Below, one piece after another: positions 1-12,128 of a DNA stretch of 64,000 nucleotides. Each line of letters begins with the position of its first letter. Position 1 is the first letter of the stretch. The stretch covers positions 97,859,982 to 97,923,981 of the forward strand of contig NC_068937.1 in NCBI RefSeq assembly GCF_016801865.2. The letters run 5' to 3'. Source of the stretch: Culex pipiens pallens (Eukaryota > Arthropoda > Insecta > Diptera > Culicidae). The position numbers and the translations under genes were made by a program. A model generated the notes under the pieces. It did no database searches and had not been told where the DNA came from. It saw nothing but the letters and a program-made list of their open reading frames with translations.

Positions 1-527
1 TTCATATAGTTAATACATTCAGTAAAAATAGCAACATTCCCCCTTAACATGTTTAACAAATCAAATTTATTAGGTACTCATTTCTTTTGATAGTGTTCGC
101 AGACCTTCAATATTTCTTGCTCATCGGCAAGGTCTGATAAAAAACCTATCCAACGATAGTTCGCACGGAAGATTCAGACAATATTTCTAGAGTTTTGTTT
201 TTGGTGAAAAGGTCCTATAAGCTATTGTGTTTCATATGTTTATAAGACCTAATAAAAAAAAAGTCTGGATTGTTATCACAATATCTGAAATCCGGCCTCC
301 AAAAAGTGTACAAAAAACACTTAAATGCTAATAACTTTTGATAGGGTTGTCTGATCTTCAATGTTTTGGGCTCATTGGAAAGGTCTTTTTAATACCTTTC
401 TGAAAATGTATAACATGATAGGAAAACCACCCTTTTTACAATCTTCCGGACATTCGCCAATATCGTTTTTTTAGCATAACCTTTGAAGTATTTAACTAAA
501 CTTGCTGATTTTAAATAGAAACCTATG
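1..527. repeat. Degenerate interspersed repeat flanking the first TIR element
   Basis: AT-rich sequence without a coding region. Two diverged related units (about 60-240 and 290-420) share the theme 'aacttttgatagtgtt...cttcaat...ctcat.ggaaaggtct', so this looks like a decayed repeat with internal duplication. Around 187-271 it contains a hairpin-like module (ggtcctataa ... tttataagacc) that recurs at about 9953-10030. Family unknown. Confidence 0.4.
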
Positions 528-1390
528 CACGGAAAGAAGGTTTATCGTGAATCTTACTAATTTTCGGTTAAAAACCCTAAAAAAATTGGTTGTTTTTCCA
601 ACCACGATTTTTTTTAGCTGGAAATCCTAAAAAAAATTCCTGGATTTGACAGCTGGATCCAGGTCCTAAAAATGATAAATCTAGCTAAATTTTTAGTAAA
701 TTTTACTAATTTGCAAGCTGGAAAAATGCTGTCAGTCTCAAAAGCTGTATGTTTTGAGAAGGTCTGTTAGCTATTTTAGCTAGATTTTATGGTATTCTAG
801 GAAGTTTTATAGTTAGCCCAGCAAGTTTTTAGGCTGTTTCAACTAGTTTTTTTGGAATCATTCTCAAAATTTTCCATTGATGGCTGCGAAGCCAGGTATT
901 TTCACACATCTTTTTAGCTAGTTTAGCTAACTTTGCCACTATTCTTGGTAGGTGTTTTGGTTGGAATAGCTAATTTTTCCACTATTTCTACAAGTTTTCT
1001 TTCAAAAGCCTCCGTTGCTGCCTGCAAAGCACGCATTCTTCACCCAGCCTTTTGGCTGATTTAGCTCGTTTCTTTTTTGTTCTTGCTTCGTTTTTCGGTA
1101 AGTCCAGCTAATTTTTCGACTGTTTTAACTGGAAATTTCGAAATCATTTTAAAAATCCCTTGCTGCCTGTAAAGTTGTTTTTTATTTTCAAAAAGACTTT
1201 TTGCTGGTGTAGCATGATTTTCCGCTATTCTTGGTACGTTTTTTGGTAGTCCAGCAAAGTTTTTTGGATGTTTCAATAGTTTCCAGGCTTTTTAAACTAT
1301 GTTCTAGTTGATCATCCTTATAGTACGGCTTTGTTATTCTATTGACAAATTAAAAAATAAATAAATACAGTAATACAAAAAAAACAAGAA

Positions 1391-2361
1391 TACAAAAATA
1401 CAAAAATACAAAAATTCAAAAATACAAAAATACAAAAATACAAAAATACAAAAATACAAAAATACAAAAATACAAAAATACAAAAATACAAAAATACAAA
1501 AATACAAAAATACAAAAATACAAAAATACAAAAATACAAAAATACAAAAATACAAAAATACAAAAATACAAAAATACAAAAATAAAAAAATACAAAAATA
1601 CAAAAATACAAAAATACAAAAATACAAAAATACAAAAATACAAAAATACAAAAATACAAAAATACAAAAATACAAAAATACAAAAATACAAAAATACAAA
1701 AATACAAAAATACAAAAATACAAAAATACAAAAATACAAAAATACAAAAATACAAAAATACAAAAATACAAAAATACAAAAATACAAAAATACAAAAATA
1801 CAAAATACAAAAATACAAAAATACAAAAATACAAAAATACAAAAATACAAAAATAAAAAAATACAAAAATACAAAAATACAAAAATACAAAAATACAAAA
1901 ATACAAAAATACAAAAATACAAAAATACAAAAATACAAAAATACAAAAATACAAAAATACAAAAATACAAAAATACAAAAATACAAAAATACAAAAATAC
2001 AAAAATACAAAAATACAAAAATACAAAAATACAAAAATACAAAAATACAAAAATACAAAAATACAAAAATACAAAAATACAAAAATACAAAAATACAAAA
2101 ATACAAAAATACAAAAATACAAAAATACAAAAATACAAAAATACAAAAATACAAAAATACAAAAATACAAAAATACAAAAATACAAAAATACAAAATACA
2201 AAAATACAAAAATACAAAAATACAAAAATACAAAAATACAAAAATACAAAAATACAAAAATACAAAAATACAAAAATACAAAAATACAAAAATACAAAAA
2301 TACAAAAATACAAAAATACAAAAATACAAAAATACAAAAATACAAAAATACAAAAATACAA
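1391..2361. repeat. 8-bp satellite (TACAAAAA)n, about 120 copies
   Basis: Nearly perfect head-to-tail 8-bp array, interrupted only by a few variant units such as taaaaaaa near 1581 and 1851 and 7-bp units near 1801 and 2193. It sits at the same place inside the TIR element as the TATTTTTG array at 17938-18187, which is the same repeat read on the other strand. The minus strand lacks stop codons in all three frames, so long FCIFVFLY-type open frames arise purely from the repeat. Confidence 0.95.
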
Positions 2362-2960
2362 ATTAATTTTACTTAATTTAACTTAATTTTACTTAATTTT
2401 ACTTAATTTTACTTAATTTTACTTAATTTTACTTAATTTTACTTAATTTTACTTAATTTTACTTAATTTTACTTAATTTTACTTAATTTTACTTAATTTT
2501 ACTTAATTTTACTTAATTTTACTTAATTTTACTTAATTTTACTTAATTTTACTTAATTTTACTTAATTTTACTTAATTTTACTTAATTTCACTTAATTTT
2601 ACTTAATTTTGCTTAATTTAAATTTAATTTATTAATTTTACTTAATTTTTTTTAATTTTACAAAATTTAACTTATCACAACTTAATTTTACTTAATTTTA
2701 CTTAATTTTACTTGATTTTACTTAGTTTTACTTAATTTTACTTAATCTTACTTAATTTTACTTAATTTTACTTAATTTTACTTAATTTTACTTAATTTTA
2801 CTTAATTTTACTTAATTTTACTTAATTTGACTTAATTTAATTAATTTTAGTTAATTTTACTTAATTTTACATAATTTTGCTTAAATTTACTTAATTTTGC
2901 TTAATTTTTCTTAATTTTGCTTAATTTTATTAATTTTACTAAATTTAACTTAACACAACT
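2362..2960. repeat. 10-bp satellite (ACTTAATTTT)n, decaying to about 3180
   Basis: Directly abuts the 8-bp array. Units are well conserved to about 2610, then degrade gradually towards 3180 with many single-base variants. The same pair of arrays in the same order occurs in the second element copy (16912-17935), where this one is longer. Confidence 0.92.
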
Positions 2961-3980
2961 TAATTTAACTAAATTTTGGCAAATTCAACTAAATTACACT
3001 AAAAATAACTTTTTTCAACTGAATTTATCTGAATTAAACTAAATTTTGGCTTAATTCAACTTATTTTTATAAACTCTTCTTAATTTAACTAAAATTAACT
3101 AATTTAATAAAACTTAAATTGATTAAACTTAATTTCACTAAATTTAACTTAATTGAACTTCATTTAACTTCGTTTCTAACAATATTTAACACTATTTTTT
3201 GATGTGCTTTAAAGGCGTTAGGTGCCCTATTTGTTCGGATTTGTCAAACATCGGCCAATCTATGTCTAGACATTCTGTACCAGCCGCCCCTCCAAGTGGA
3301 CAGATGTCCATACAAAAAAGTAGAGTGTGGACAATTGCCAGTCTCCCCTTTCCCCTGCCAATGTTTTCACGTGGTTTAGGGATGCCCCCACTTTATGTTA
3401 AGTACATTTTTTTACCTACGCATCGTCCAAACAGTAACGAGAGGCTCAACTTCTAACCACTTTCCCTCAACACAAAAAACTTCTCACCTTATCAACTGAA
3501 ACATTCCTTCAGGTGCCGATCCGCAGAAAATCTTCCTGGCTTTTAATTTATTCACTCACACAACACATTCTATCACCTTTTGCACTTGCACTCAAACAAC
3601 ACACATAATCATCAAAAAAAAACTTCACGAACTGAGCGGCTCAAACAGGATCGAACACGACACAGGACGTTGCTTTGTTTTGTTCTCGAACTGATGATCT
3701 GTCAAAAATCCATGCTGCCGGTTCCAGCTAGTTTTTTTGGTAATTTTACGCAAAATTGTGCTGAAACACCATTATTTTTGGTAAAATCTCTCCTGTCATT
3801 TTGGTTTGGGCTGTCAGTTTTGGAAAGCAAATCAGCAATCAGGGTTAGCTATTTCACCAATCCCAGATTGGTAAATTTAGCTGAAATTTTAGCTGATTCA
3901 ACCAAAAAAATCACTGTTTCACCAATTTGAAGCCAGCTAATTTGAATTGTTAAATTTTAGATGGAACTCCTTTCCGTGTG

Positions 3981-4217
3981 GGACCCCAAGACGGATCGAA
4001 TGAGACTTATACGGTAAAAAATCGTACATCCAGTCCGGAGATAATCGAGTGATAATTTTTTGGTCCACCCACCTACACACATCCACACAGACATTTGCTC
4101 AGAACATGATTCTGAGTCGATATGTATACGTGAAGGTGGGTCTACGAGGTCAAATTAATAAGTTCATTTTTGGAGTGATTTTATAGCCTTTCCTTAGTAA
4201 GGTGAGGAAGGCAATAA
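3981..4217 (+). mobile_element. Mosquito-type SINE or LINE 3'-tail repeat
   Basis: Block immediately after the TIR element containing 'gattctgagtcgatatg', 'gaaggtgggtctacgag' and the ending 'cctttccttagtaaggtga...ggcaataaaat', followed by an AAATT-rich tail. From recollection this ending is a very common dispersed repeat in culicine genomes. No TSD was found and no coding sequence is present, so it could be a SINE or a truncated LINE 3' end. Confidence 0.5.
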
Positions 4218-6166
4218 AATAAAATTAAATTAAACTTAAATCAATTGTTTCCCTCCGTTGAAGCTGGGCAACGGAAAAAGTTGACCTTTTTCGAAAGATG
4301 AGAAAATTTTCTTAAAGAATTTGATCCAGCGTATGGATAAAAAAAAATAAGTCATATTCTAGAAAAATGTGCAAATTTGACCTAAACGCACTGTAGAATA
4401 CAAAGAAAAAAAAAATGTATGGATTTTGTTTTTTTTTACATTTTTCTAAAAAGTGCTGCAAAAATTTCCAAAAAATCTGTTTTCTTTGTTTTAGCATAGT
4501 TGAAGATGACTAACTGCAGTTTGAACCAAATTTTCAGTAAACAAAAAATATCACCTTATGTAAACTTACTCAATTTGGGTCTAAGTGTGAACATTTTAAG
4601 TTACATTTTAAGGTTTTAAGTGAATATTCTGTAACTCTCAGAAAATCTATAGTGTGGATGAACAAGAAACATGTTTCTTGGGATTTCTTCAGAATGTTAA
4701 AGGGGGATCAAATTACCCTTATATTTTGAAAATGGCGGATTAAAAATATTATGTTCAGCCAAACATAATTGAATGTTTAAGCTTTGAACTCATGCAAAAA
4801 GTTCATAGTTTGTTGGTACAAATATTTTTAAAAGTTTTTGTTACCCCCTATCCACCCGCTCCCCTTCACAATCGGCCCGAAATATCAAGGGGCATTTTTT
4901 TTCAAAAAAAAATAAGATTTCAATGGAAATTTAAGTGCAATCAGCTGAAATCAACTTAAAATGCCTTCCCTTGTGTTTAGAATAATTTTGAGCATGTTTG
5001 GTTTGTGCAAAAATCTATATTTTTTTAAATTTTCGTTGTGCAGTACCGCAAAAAGTTTTTTTTTCGCCAATTTTTTTTTGTTTTCGTTAAATCTTACATT
5101 TTAGAAAACTCATGATTGCAAAACAACAGAACTAGTATAAAATGTATTTTAAACACTTTTTTCAGTCACATGTTGAAAATTTGGCTTGTTATTCCAATTT
5201 TGATTTTTTTTTGCATTTTTTGCTTTTTTTCAAAAAAGAAAATAAAATTTTAATAAAATTAGAAATCTAATCAACTGCGTTCATAATCACATTTTATATG
5301 TTTGAACTCGTTTTAGAAATATTTTGAATTTTTGTGAATTTACGATGCAAAAACTTTTATTTTTGACAAAACTTAGATATTTTGAAACTAATTCTTGCAA
5401 AACAACTGAATTTTTTTGACCAAAAATGCCAACTTTTGAGTCATATGGTATGTTTTTGAGCAAGTTATGATTTTTTGAAAACAAGTGTTTGAAATTTCCC
5501 TCAAAATGCGTTTCAAAAATCATTTGGATTTGAAATTGAATTTGGAATGAAAAAAGACTCTTGTAATTTTTTGGGATTTTCTAAAATGTTGTTCTTTTCC
5601 TTTCTTTAAAATAGTGTCCATTCTCGTCCATATCTGTAAAAAGTTAATTTGAAAAGCTGAGACAGTTCCCTACAATTTACTTTTATGGACATTGTTGATC
5701 TAACCTCAAAGAAATTTCTCAAAATCCGCATTTTTGAATTTTTTTATATGATTTAGGGGACAAAAATCGCAACTTTTGCGCCATAGAGAAATATGAACAA
5801 AAAGTTTGCCGTCGAATTATGATTTAAAAAAAAAAAATGTTTTTTTGGAAGTCAAAACAAAATTTTGATTTACTTCATTGACTTCTTCAATCGAAAAGTA
5901 CTTTACAGATTTTTTGATAAAGGCACCGTTCAAGATATAGCCACTTAAAACTTAATATTAACTGAAAAATTCTCGTTTTTATTTTTCAAAATAGTGTCCA
6001 TGATTGATCATTCCTTAAAAATATTTGTTTTGAGAAGTTCAGAAAATTTCTGAATTCTTCGAACATTTTCTGAATTTTTCGCAGCAAAATAATTTTTAGG
6101 AATGGATATTCATAAAAAAAAACGAAAAGCGGGAATTTCTCCATTAAAGTTGAACTTTAAGCTATA
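4218..6166. repeat. Gene-free AT-rich stretch with diverged hairpin-repeat arms
   Basis: No supportable gene. 4800-4900 (ggcccgaaatatcaaggggca) is shared with 51990-52050. 5540-6080 resembles the FB-B subfamily also seen at 53130-53500 ('taggggacaaaa', 'gccatagagaaa', 'gatatagccac'). The rest is AT-rich and unremarkable. Confidence 0.45.
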
Positions 6167-6543
6167 CAGTTCAGACTCGATTATCCGAAGCCTCGATTAT
6201 CTGAAGCCTCGATTATCAGAAGATTTGTATGGGACTTCGGATAATCGAAGCATGACCAAAAAGAAAGTTTTTTTTTATTTCTTACTTTAAACATCTAATT
6301 CGAGTTCTGCGACCTCATTTTAGTCAAATTTAAATGTTTGATTGCCTTTTAAATTAAAAAATAATTTATTTTTTTCAATCTGCTATGGCCGCTAACTTGG
6401 ATTTTAGAATTCTAAATCATTTTAGAGTAGTCAATGGGTACCTAAACTCGAACATCAAAAATAAGACAGAAACAATTTTTTTTCGTGATTCGTTTATCCG
6501 AAGTGAATTTTTTCCGAGGCCTTCGGACAATCGAGTCTGGAAT
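6167..6543. mobile_element. pogo/Tigger-like MITE
   Basis: Starts after TA with CAGTTCAGACTCGATTATCC and ends with an inverted counterpart (ccttcggacaatcgagtctgg). Termini of the form CAGT...TCGATTATCCGAAG with a TA target are typical of pogo/Tigger-type mariner relatives. The left end repeats the 'cctcgattatcngaag' motif three times. No transposase. The right outer tip has mutated. A related element is at 51749-52386. Confidence 0.65.
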
Positions 6544-6990
6544 GAATCTTTAAAATGGTGCACTTCATCAAAAAATCTGTTAAGTACTTTTCGATTGCAA
6601 ATTTAATTTCACTTGAAAACATTAGCCAAAGAAAAAATGACTACATTTTTTTTAAACAAACACATTTCTTCACATTTTTTCAAAAAAACATAACTCGGCG
6701 GCAAAATTTTTGCATCAAAAAAATTTAAAAATTAAAAAAAAATATTTTGGGGAAATTGATGATTTGTGAACAAAAGTTTAGTAAAAAACCGCCCAAATTT
6801 GCTTATACCTGCACCTATTTTTTCAGAATATTGCTCATCAATACCTGCAACTTTGCCGAAGACACCAATTTGATCACAGTTACAGATTTTCGAATATTTA
6901 CGTACAATTTTTGTATGGAGTGCTGCCAAAATTGTATGGAGACCTGTATGGGTGAACCCCAAAAATCAAAAAAAAATCAAACCATCCACA
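6544..6990. repeat. FB-B hairpin-family arm fragment
   Basis: Contains the family signatures 'ggtgcacttcatcaaaaaa', 'acttttcgattgcaaattt', 'aactttgccgaagacacc' and 'tgtatggag.gctgcc'. It continues on the far side of the SINE and hAT insertions at about 7369-7395 and 8876-8930. Confidence 0.5.
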
Positions 6991-7368
6991 TTGACGACCC
7001 CCGGGTCTTTTGTGGTCTCTATTGCAAGTTTCTGCTCGAACCTAGGAGTCCGAAGGCTTGAATGGGGAGAGCACCCAAACCTCTTTCTACTCCAAGGAAC
7101 CTTCCACCCCAGTGTTTGAACTGACGACCTTTGGATTGCGAGTCCAACCGCCGCCAGCGATTCCACCGGAGTAGGTTTGGTTTGGTGTGTTGTTTGTACT
7201 TATGGCATGGAGACGACTCCTACACCTGGAATGACTTAACGGCCTAACAACCAATGCCGGGACCGACATTTTACTTCCTCATCCGATGGAAGGTTGGAAC
7301 AGATGGGAATCGAACCCAGAATCATCCGCTTACAAAGCGGACAGCGTAACCATTCGGCCACGCACTCC
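6985..7368 (-). mobile_element. tRNA-derived SINE with a second tRNA-like module
   Basis: Read on the minus strand, the element begins with a tRNA-like head (7297-7368), continues with a tRNA-unrelated body ('catcggatgaggaagtaaaa', 'gtcggtcccggc') and then enters a second tRNA-like segment (about 7100-7175) with a B-box-like 'ggtcgtcagttcaaac'. The second half resembles the SINE at 35355-35528. It ends in an A/T-rich tail near 6985. Such SINEs are transcribed by RNA polymerase III and mobilised by LINE proteins in trans. No clear TSD was identified, because the insertion lies in low-complexity FB-B sequence. Confidence 0.75.
7297..7368 (-). ncRNA. tRNA-like SINE head (anticodon loop TTTGTAA)
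   Basis: On the minus strand the sequence shows an A-box-like 'gtggccgaatggttacgc', an anticodon arm with stem TCCGC/GCGGA and loop TTTGTAA (anticodon TGT if read as tRNA), and a B box 'ggttcgattcc'. It is fused directly to a SINE body with no terminator, so it is the polymerase III promoter head of the SINE and not an independent tRNA gene. Confidence 0.7.
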
Positions 7369-7395
7369 ATACAATTGACTATGGAAGCCCCCAAA

Positions 7396-8867
7396 GGGTG
7401 ACCACTCAAATTCCATTTTCAAATACCCGACTTTTTTCCATACTTTTCCAGAATGCTCAAATAATGGGCATTTCTTATCTAAAGAATGATTTCAAACAAA
7501 CTTTCTATAAGAAAAATCAATATTAACCACCGAAAGAAAAAAATCTCAATGAATTATTAAATTAAAAATTCCAAATTTAGACATTTTTTGTAAATACAGA
7601 AACTAAACAACAAATAAAAAAAAACTTCAAAAATGTAATTTCATTATTATGATTCAGAGTAGAAACACAAACAATTAGTCTTTGAAAAAATAATCGAAAG
7701 TTCAACAATACTTATAACTTCCATGTTATTTTTTAAATTGGCAAACGTATAGTTTTTGATACTTCGTTTCAACTGGAAATGACAAAAAGTTAAAGATAAC
7801 TGAACTTAAAATATCGTTCCTATTTTTTAAAAACTTCATCATCATTTTAAATCATAATTGCTGTTATTATTCATTCAAAGGATTTAGAAAAATGTCAAGG
7901 AATTCAAAAAAGAAAATGTTTTTGCCAAGTTCCCTTTTTAATTTTGTAATTTTGATATTGAATTTTTTAATCAATATTACTTTATCTAGTGGTCAGTATT
8001 TAACGGTTTTTTTTTAAATGAAAATTCAGTTTGCTATGATTTTATGTTTTCCTACTTATTTTAAGCAAAATGTTTGAAGAGACATTTTTTTTTAAACAAT
8101 TTTGCAATAACTCAAAATTTCTTGGATTATTTTTTTTCAATTTCAATATTTTCTTTATGTTTTCAAAACGTAAAAAAGTTTTTCAATTTTGGATTTTATT
8201 CGATTTTTAAGTTTTCCGAAAACTGAAAATCAAGCTTTATCTATGGTAGGTAATTTACTTATACTCACAAAAAGGTTCAAGGACATATTTGGAAAAAACA
8301 TATTTCAAATTACTTAATGAATTTAGTTGAACAATTAAAAATATTTAACAAAAAAAAAAAAAACCATTGCCAAACTCAAGTTGGAATCTGTTTTCAAATA
8401 TTCAATTATGTGACAAAATGAAATAGAATCATAATTCTAAGCTGGCCATTAGGCTCTATTTTTATATTAGTTTTTCATTAACTTTACCTCTTGTTTGATG
8501 AACAAAAATTAATAGCGATCATTTGATTCATAAAAAATATTATGAAAATCTGTGTCAAAGGCTGCAATATTCATAAAGATTTTGAATGTCTTAAACAGCT
8601 TTTCCATACTCAAATATATTGAAAAAGTGAAAAGAACCTTAAATTAAGTTACTAAAGCAGAAATGAGTGAATTCAATTTAAAAATTGTACAAAATATAAC
8701 AAAATTATTCAAGAGTACAAAAATAATTTTCAAACAAGTATGCTCAGAATTCCCGACTTTTTAACAAAAAATCATAAATTCCCGACTTTTCCCGATTTTT
8801 GGCGGATTTTGGCCAATTCCCGACTTTTCCCGACTTTCCCGATTTCCCGACTTGAGTGGCCACCCTG
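7396..8867. mobile_element. hAT-like non-autonomous element
   Basis: Left end agggtgaccactcaa and right end ttgagtggccaccctg are inverted repeats of the CAGGGTGGCCACTCAA type. Flanks read cccccaaa (7388-7395) and cccccaca (8868-8875), a probable 8-bp TSD with one change. The host is FB-B sequence, whose uninterrupted form can be read on the other strand near 43070-43090. The interior has no transposase and is AT-rich; the right subterminal region repeats 'ttcccgacttttcccga'. Confidence 0.65.
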
Positions 8868-11454
8868 CCCCCACAAAGTTTGAACCAAATAAAAAAATAC
8901 ATAAATAAAATCCTACTTCCGGTTATGGTGGAGAATTGCTCTTGTGCGTCTTTCGTGCATATTTTGACAGAAATGCTATCACGCAATGTAGCTAGGCCTT
9001 GCTGATGATATTTGCAACCTAGGTTTTCTTATGCGTGTAGAAATGTAAAAGCGGTCGAAAAAGGATAGAATCGAACAGAGAACATAGAGTTTTATTCAAC
9101 GTGAAGAATATACTTTCTCAATTCTTGGATATTTTATTAAATTTTCAGTTTGGAGTGTGTTATGATCGTTCGGATTGTTTTTGATTGAAATAAAAAGACG
9201 TTTAATATTTTTTGCCTATTTTTTGGATGGTTGTATTTTTATTTCAATATAACGCTAGCTTCGTAAACCTAAGTGTGTGTATGTGTGTGTGTGGGGGGGT
9301 TGTTCTTTTTTGTGTATGTGTTTGTTTTCAATATAAGAAGATACTTATCGGGTAGTTGTTTCAAATAGATTAACTTACAATGTCGCTGTTGATTTTTTAC
9401 TTGTTTTCCGAAATGTTTGATAAGGGATTTTTTCGGGTGGGGATTTTTTTTTAAATATTTAATTACGGGATTGTTCCGCTTTTGTAAATTTCATAGTCGA
9501 TCATTTCAGCATCCTGCGCTGCGCGTCAGCCCCAAAAACTTTTTTTTTGTATACAATTGTTTGTGTTGTTTAATGTGTTGGTTTGCAATGAACTCTTCTT
9601 TTCCGCGGAGCGAGAAAAAACGATCGCTCAATATGTTTAAGTATAAATAGTCTCTCACAAAATATATTCCTTCCTATTTAGAGTTTTGTTTGTTTCAGCT
9701 TGTTCATTTCAGTTTTGTGTAAAAATTTCATGTTTTTATTTTCGCGGCATTCTTCTCGTCAACATTTCTCTCACTCTCACACTGTGAGAAAAAAAAAACA
9801 CGGCCAGCTTCTTACAATCTAGAGAGTTTCTCGTTTCGCAGCTTCTCCGTAATTTTTTTTTATAGTTTTTCTTATTGATTTCTACGCGTTTTGTATATTG
9901 GAGTGAGTTTGTGGTGGTGTCTGCAGGAGCGAAAACAAAACCAACAAGATTTCCAGAGTTTTTTTTGAAAAGGACCAATAAACTATTGTCTTTCATATGT
10001 TTATAGGACCTAATCAAAAAAAACTCTAGATTTGTTCTGTCCTACTTTACTTGTTCGTTTTTGCTTGTTTACTTGCTGTGTTTGGGATGTTTTGCTTTGT
10101 TTTAACCTTAGTCTCTAATAAGTCACATTCTTTCAGTTGAACTTGACACCTTGAACTGTTTCCTTTATTTTTATTTTTGCTTAAATATTGATTTATTTTT
10201 TTCTTCAGAAAGTGTGTCTGTGTCTTCTTTTTGTGCCTTCCTCTTTTTTTCTAAGCGGAAACTAGAGATAAAACCACCGCTTAATAGTAGTAAACCTAAC
10301 AGAAAGAGGGTTCGCAAAATCGGTTTTCAGTCATTTGGTAAAATTTTGAAGTGGTTCGGCCCAAAAACGGTTGCCTTAATTTTGTGCTTCGAGCTTAACC
10401 GGACTGTCATTCGAACAACTGTGTGAGTGTGTGTGCTACTTTTCGTTCCCATAAAAAATTCACTCAACCTGCAATAACCTGTGTCTCTCGCTGGAGGGAA
10501 AAGTGCCTCAACACTGCAATAATTGAATTCCTGCAACACTGCAATCTATCCTGACTCAACTTTGACTTTTGAACTGGGCGGGGGCCTGATGATCCCGTCA
10601 GAGCGAGTGAGCCTCCTTGTTTTTGTTATGAAAACTAACGGTTCTCCACCATCAGTAATAACAAACATCGGAAACAGCCTCCGTTTCCCATCGTGCCAAG
10701 AGAAGGGGGGCTGGTTATTGTATCGACGGATTTTAAGCTCTCCTCCCTCGAGGTTATGATCCCGTGTCCAAGGCAGGGTGGGAAAATGGAATTTTCAAAC
10801 ATGACGGAATGGATATTGCATCCTTGTTTCGATTTTTGTTGTTATTGTTGTTGCTGCTGCTTTTGTTATTTGCCGATGGATGCATGTTACGTTGGAGGGC
10901 CTCTCGTTAAAGGGACGTGTGATGACAAGGATGGTGAGCTTTAAAAAAATGTCGTAAAATAGGGCGATTACCATTAAATTTAAAAGTAATAGTTTCACAA
11001 AGTTCGCCACTTTGTATCACTCACAATTCTTCAATTTCAAATTTAAAAAATCTCGTTACGTGGTTTATGGACGCTCCTTTTCCAAAGGATGCTTTAAATA
11101 AGTGTTGCAAATGAGTGATAGAAAAAAAGTATCATTTGATCATTCCGACACCAAAATATCAGAGAGCTACGAGATCTCTTTCTATCACTCCTTCTCTTCT
11201 CCTCTATTGCACGCGCTCTCGCCGCCGAGTCTTTTGTTCTCTCAGCAAACCGCAATGAAAGAACGCGAGAAATCGAATTGGATTTTGACAATTTGTTGAA
11301 TGCCCGGGGTTGAAATTTGACTTATTTTTTCGAATTGAAAGAAAACAATTTTATACACATTTTTTAAATAATTAATTTAAGAGTTATTTTTTTTAATACC
11401 TGGCCACTCCGGAATCGGAATCATCAAAAAGTTAAAAAATTGTTTTTAAATCGA
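8868..11454. other. Gene-free stretch, mostly unique AT-rich sequence
   Basis: The first 100 bases finish the interrupted FB-B arm. The remainder has a GT run at about 9272-9300, pyrimidine tracts and no recognisable coding region or repeat except the small hairpin at 9953-10030. Its low repeat content, downstream of the host gene on the minus strand, would allow intronic or long UTR sequence of a neighbouring gene, but nothing here proves transcription. Confidence 0.35.
9953..10030. repeat. Short hairpin repeat shared with 187-271
   Basis: About 75 bp with inverted ends (ccagagtttt / aaaactctag) and an inner inverted pair around 'ggaccaataaac' and 'gtttataggacc' separated by 'tattgtctttcatat'. 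A diverged copy occurs at 187-271. Looks like a miniature hairpin element. Confidence 0.5.
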
Positions 11455-11640
11455 TGCCATTTCCCGTCACTCAACTGTTAAAACTCGTGAGAGATATCAT
11501 TTTACTGTACATTTAATGTATTTTTGGAATCTGCAATAACCCAGAGAGGAATTTCTATCATTTACAAAAAAAAAACATTTAAAATTTTGCAGAGTTTCTT
11601 TTTAGAGTGTATCAATGTGTATTCTTTTTAATTTATCATA
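11455..11640. repeat. Diverged fragment of the FB-A hairpin family
   Basis: The order 'tcactcaactgt', 'tgtacatttaatgta', 'aatctgcaataaccca', then 'ttttgcag.gtt.ctttttagagtgta' matches the arm of FB-A copies at 35592, 41129 and 57305. Divergence is clearly higher than between those copies, so this is an older relic. Confidence 0.5.
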
Positions 11641-11767
11641 ATTTTACGAAATAAACATAATTTGCTCCATTTTTGACCTGTTTTTCGAAATTTAAACCCC
11701 TAAAACTCAATCTTTAGCTTGGGGGAGTTTTTTTTTGAAAATTTCTCACAAAAATGACACTTTGGAC

Positions 11768-12128
11768 CAGGGTTGCCAGGTCAAAAAATTTGAAATCTGG
11801 CAAAATATCGATAAAAAATCTGGAAAAAATCTGGCAGACGAACATCTAACAATTCTGAGTGGTGAAGTGAAGGAAGGATATTAATTTATTCAAAAGTTTG
11901 CATAATTCGGGTGATCAAAAATTTTGAATTTATATTTTCTTTAAGAAAAACACATTTTTTTTTTTGGTTTTTATTCAAATTCGTTGATTTTTATTAAAAA
12001 CTGGTTTAAAATGGACACAAAGTGTTTTTTTTTTGTGCAAAATCAATATCTGGCAAAGAGAAGGATGAATCTTTATTCTGGCTGACACTTGAAAAATCTG
12101 CCATTCCTAGATTTATCTGGCAACCCTC
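11768..12128. mobile_element. hAT-type MITE, 361 bp
   Basis: Left end CAGGGTTGCCAGG and right end tctggcaaccctc are inverted repeats. The flanks ctttggac (11760-11767) and cttaggac (12129-12136) match at 7 of 8 positions, consistent with an 8-bp hAT TSD. The subterminal motif 'aaaatctgg' is repeated. A partial relative lies at about 29564-29645. No coding capacity. Confidence 0.8.

Larger units (their letters stand above)
528..3978 (-). mobile_element. Non-autonomous TIR element with satellite core, copy 1
   Basis: About 3.45 kb bounded by short inverted repeats: it starts CACGGAAAGAAG and ends CTCCTTTCCGTG, and both ends are flanked by TG. A second copy lies in the opposite orientation at 15861-19033 with the same order of parts: end A, a promoter-like 700-bp segment, a 10-bp satellite, an 8-bp satellite, then an end-B segment rich in 'agcta' motifs. 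No transposase is visible, so it is presumably mobilised in trans. The short conserved peptides that can be read in the arms (for example at 1061-1276) are frameshifted in the other copy and are unlikely to be proteins. The superfamily is unassigned; the 2-bp TG flank may be the target duplication or part of the ends. Confidence 0.7.

Noticed and set aside
1061..1276. 71-residue minus-strand frame conserved in the second TIR element copy
   Set aside because: The counterpart near 18287 has lost one base in the first codons and lacks the start; conservation reflects the repeat itself.
1334..2361. Open frames of over 300 residues made of FCIFVFLY repeats (minus strand)
   Set aside because: Created by the 8-bp satellite, which lacks stops in all three minus-strand frames. 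The same happens at 17922-18254.
7297..7368. Functional tRNA-Thr gene
   Set aside because: Fused to a SINE body with no terminator and with an extended D-arm region; it is a SINE promoter head.
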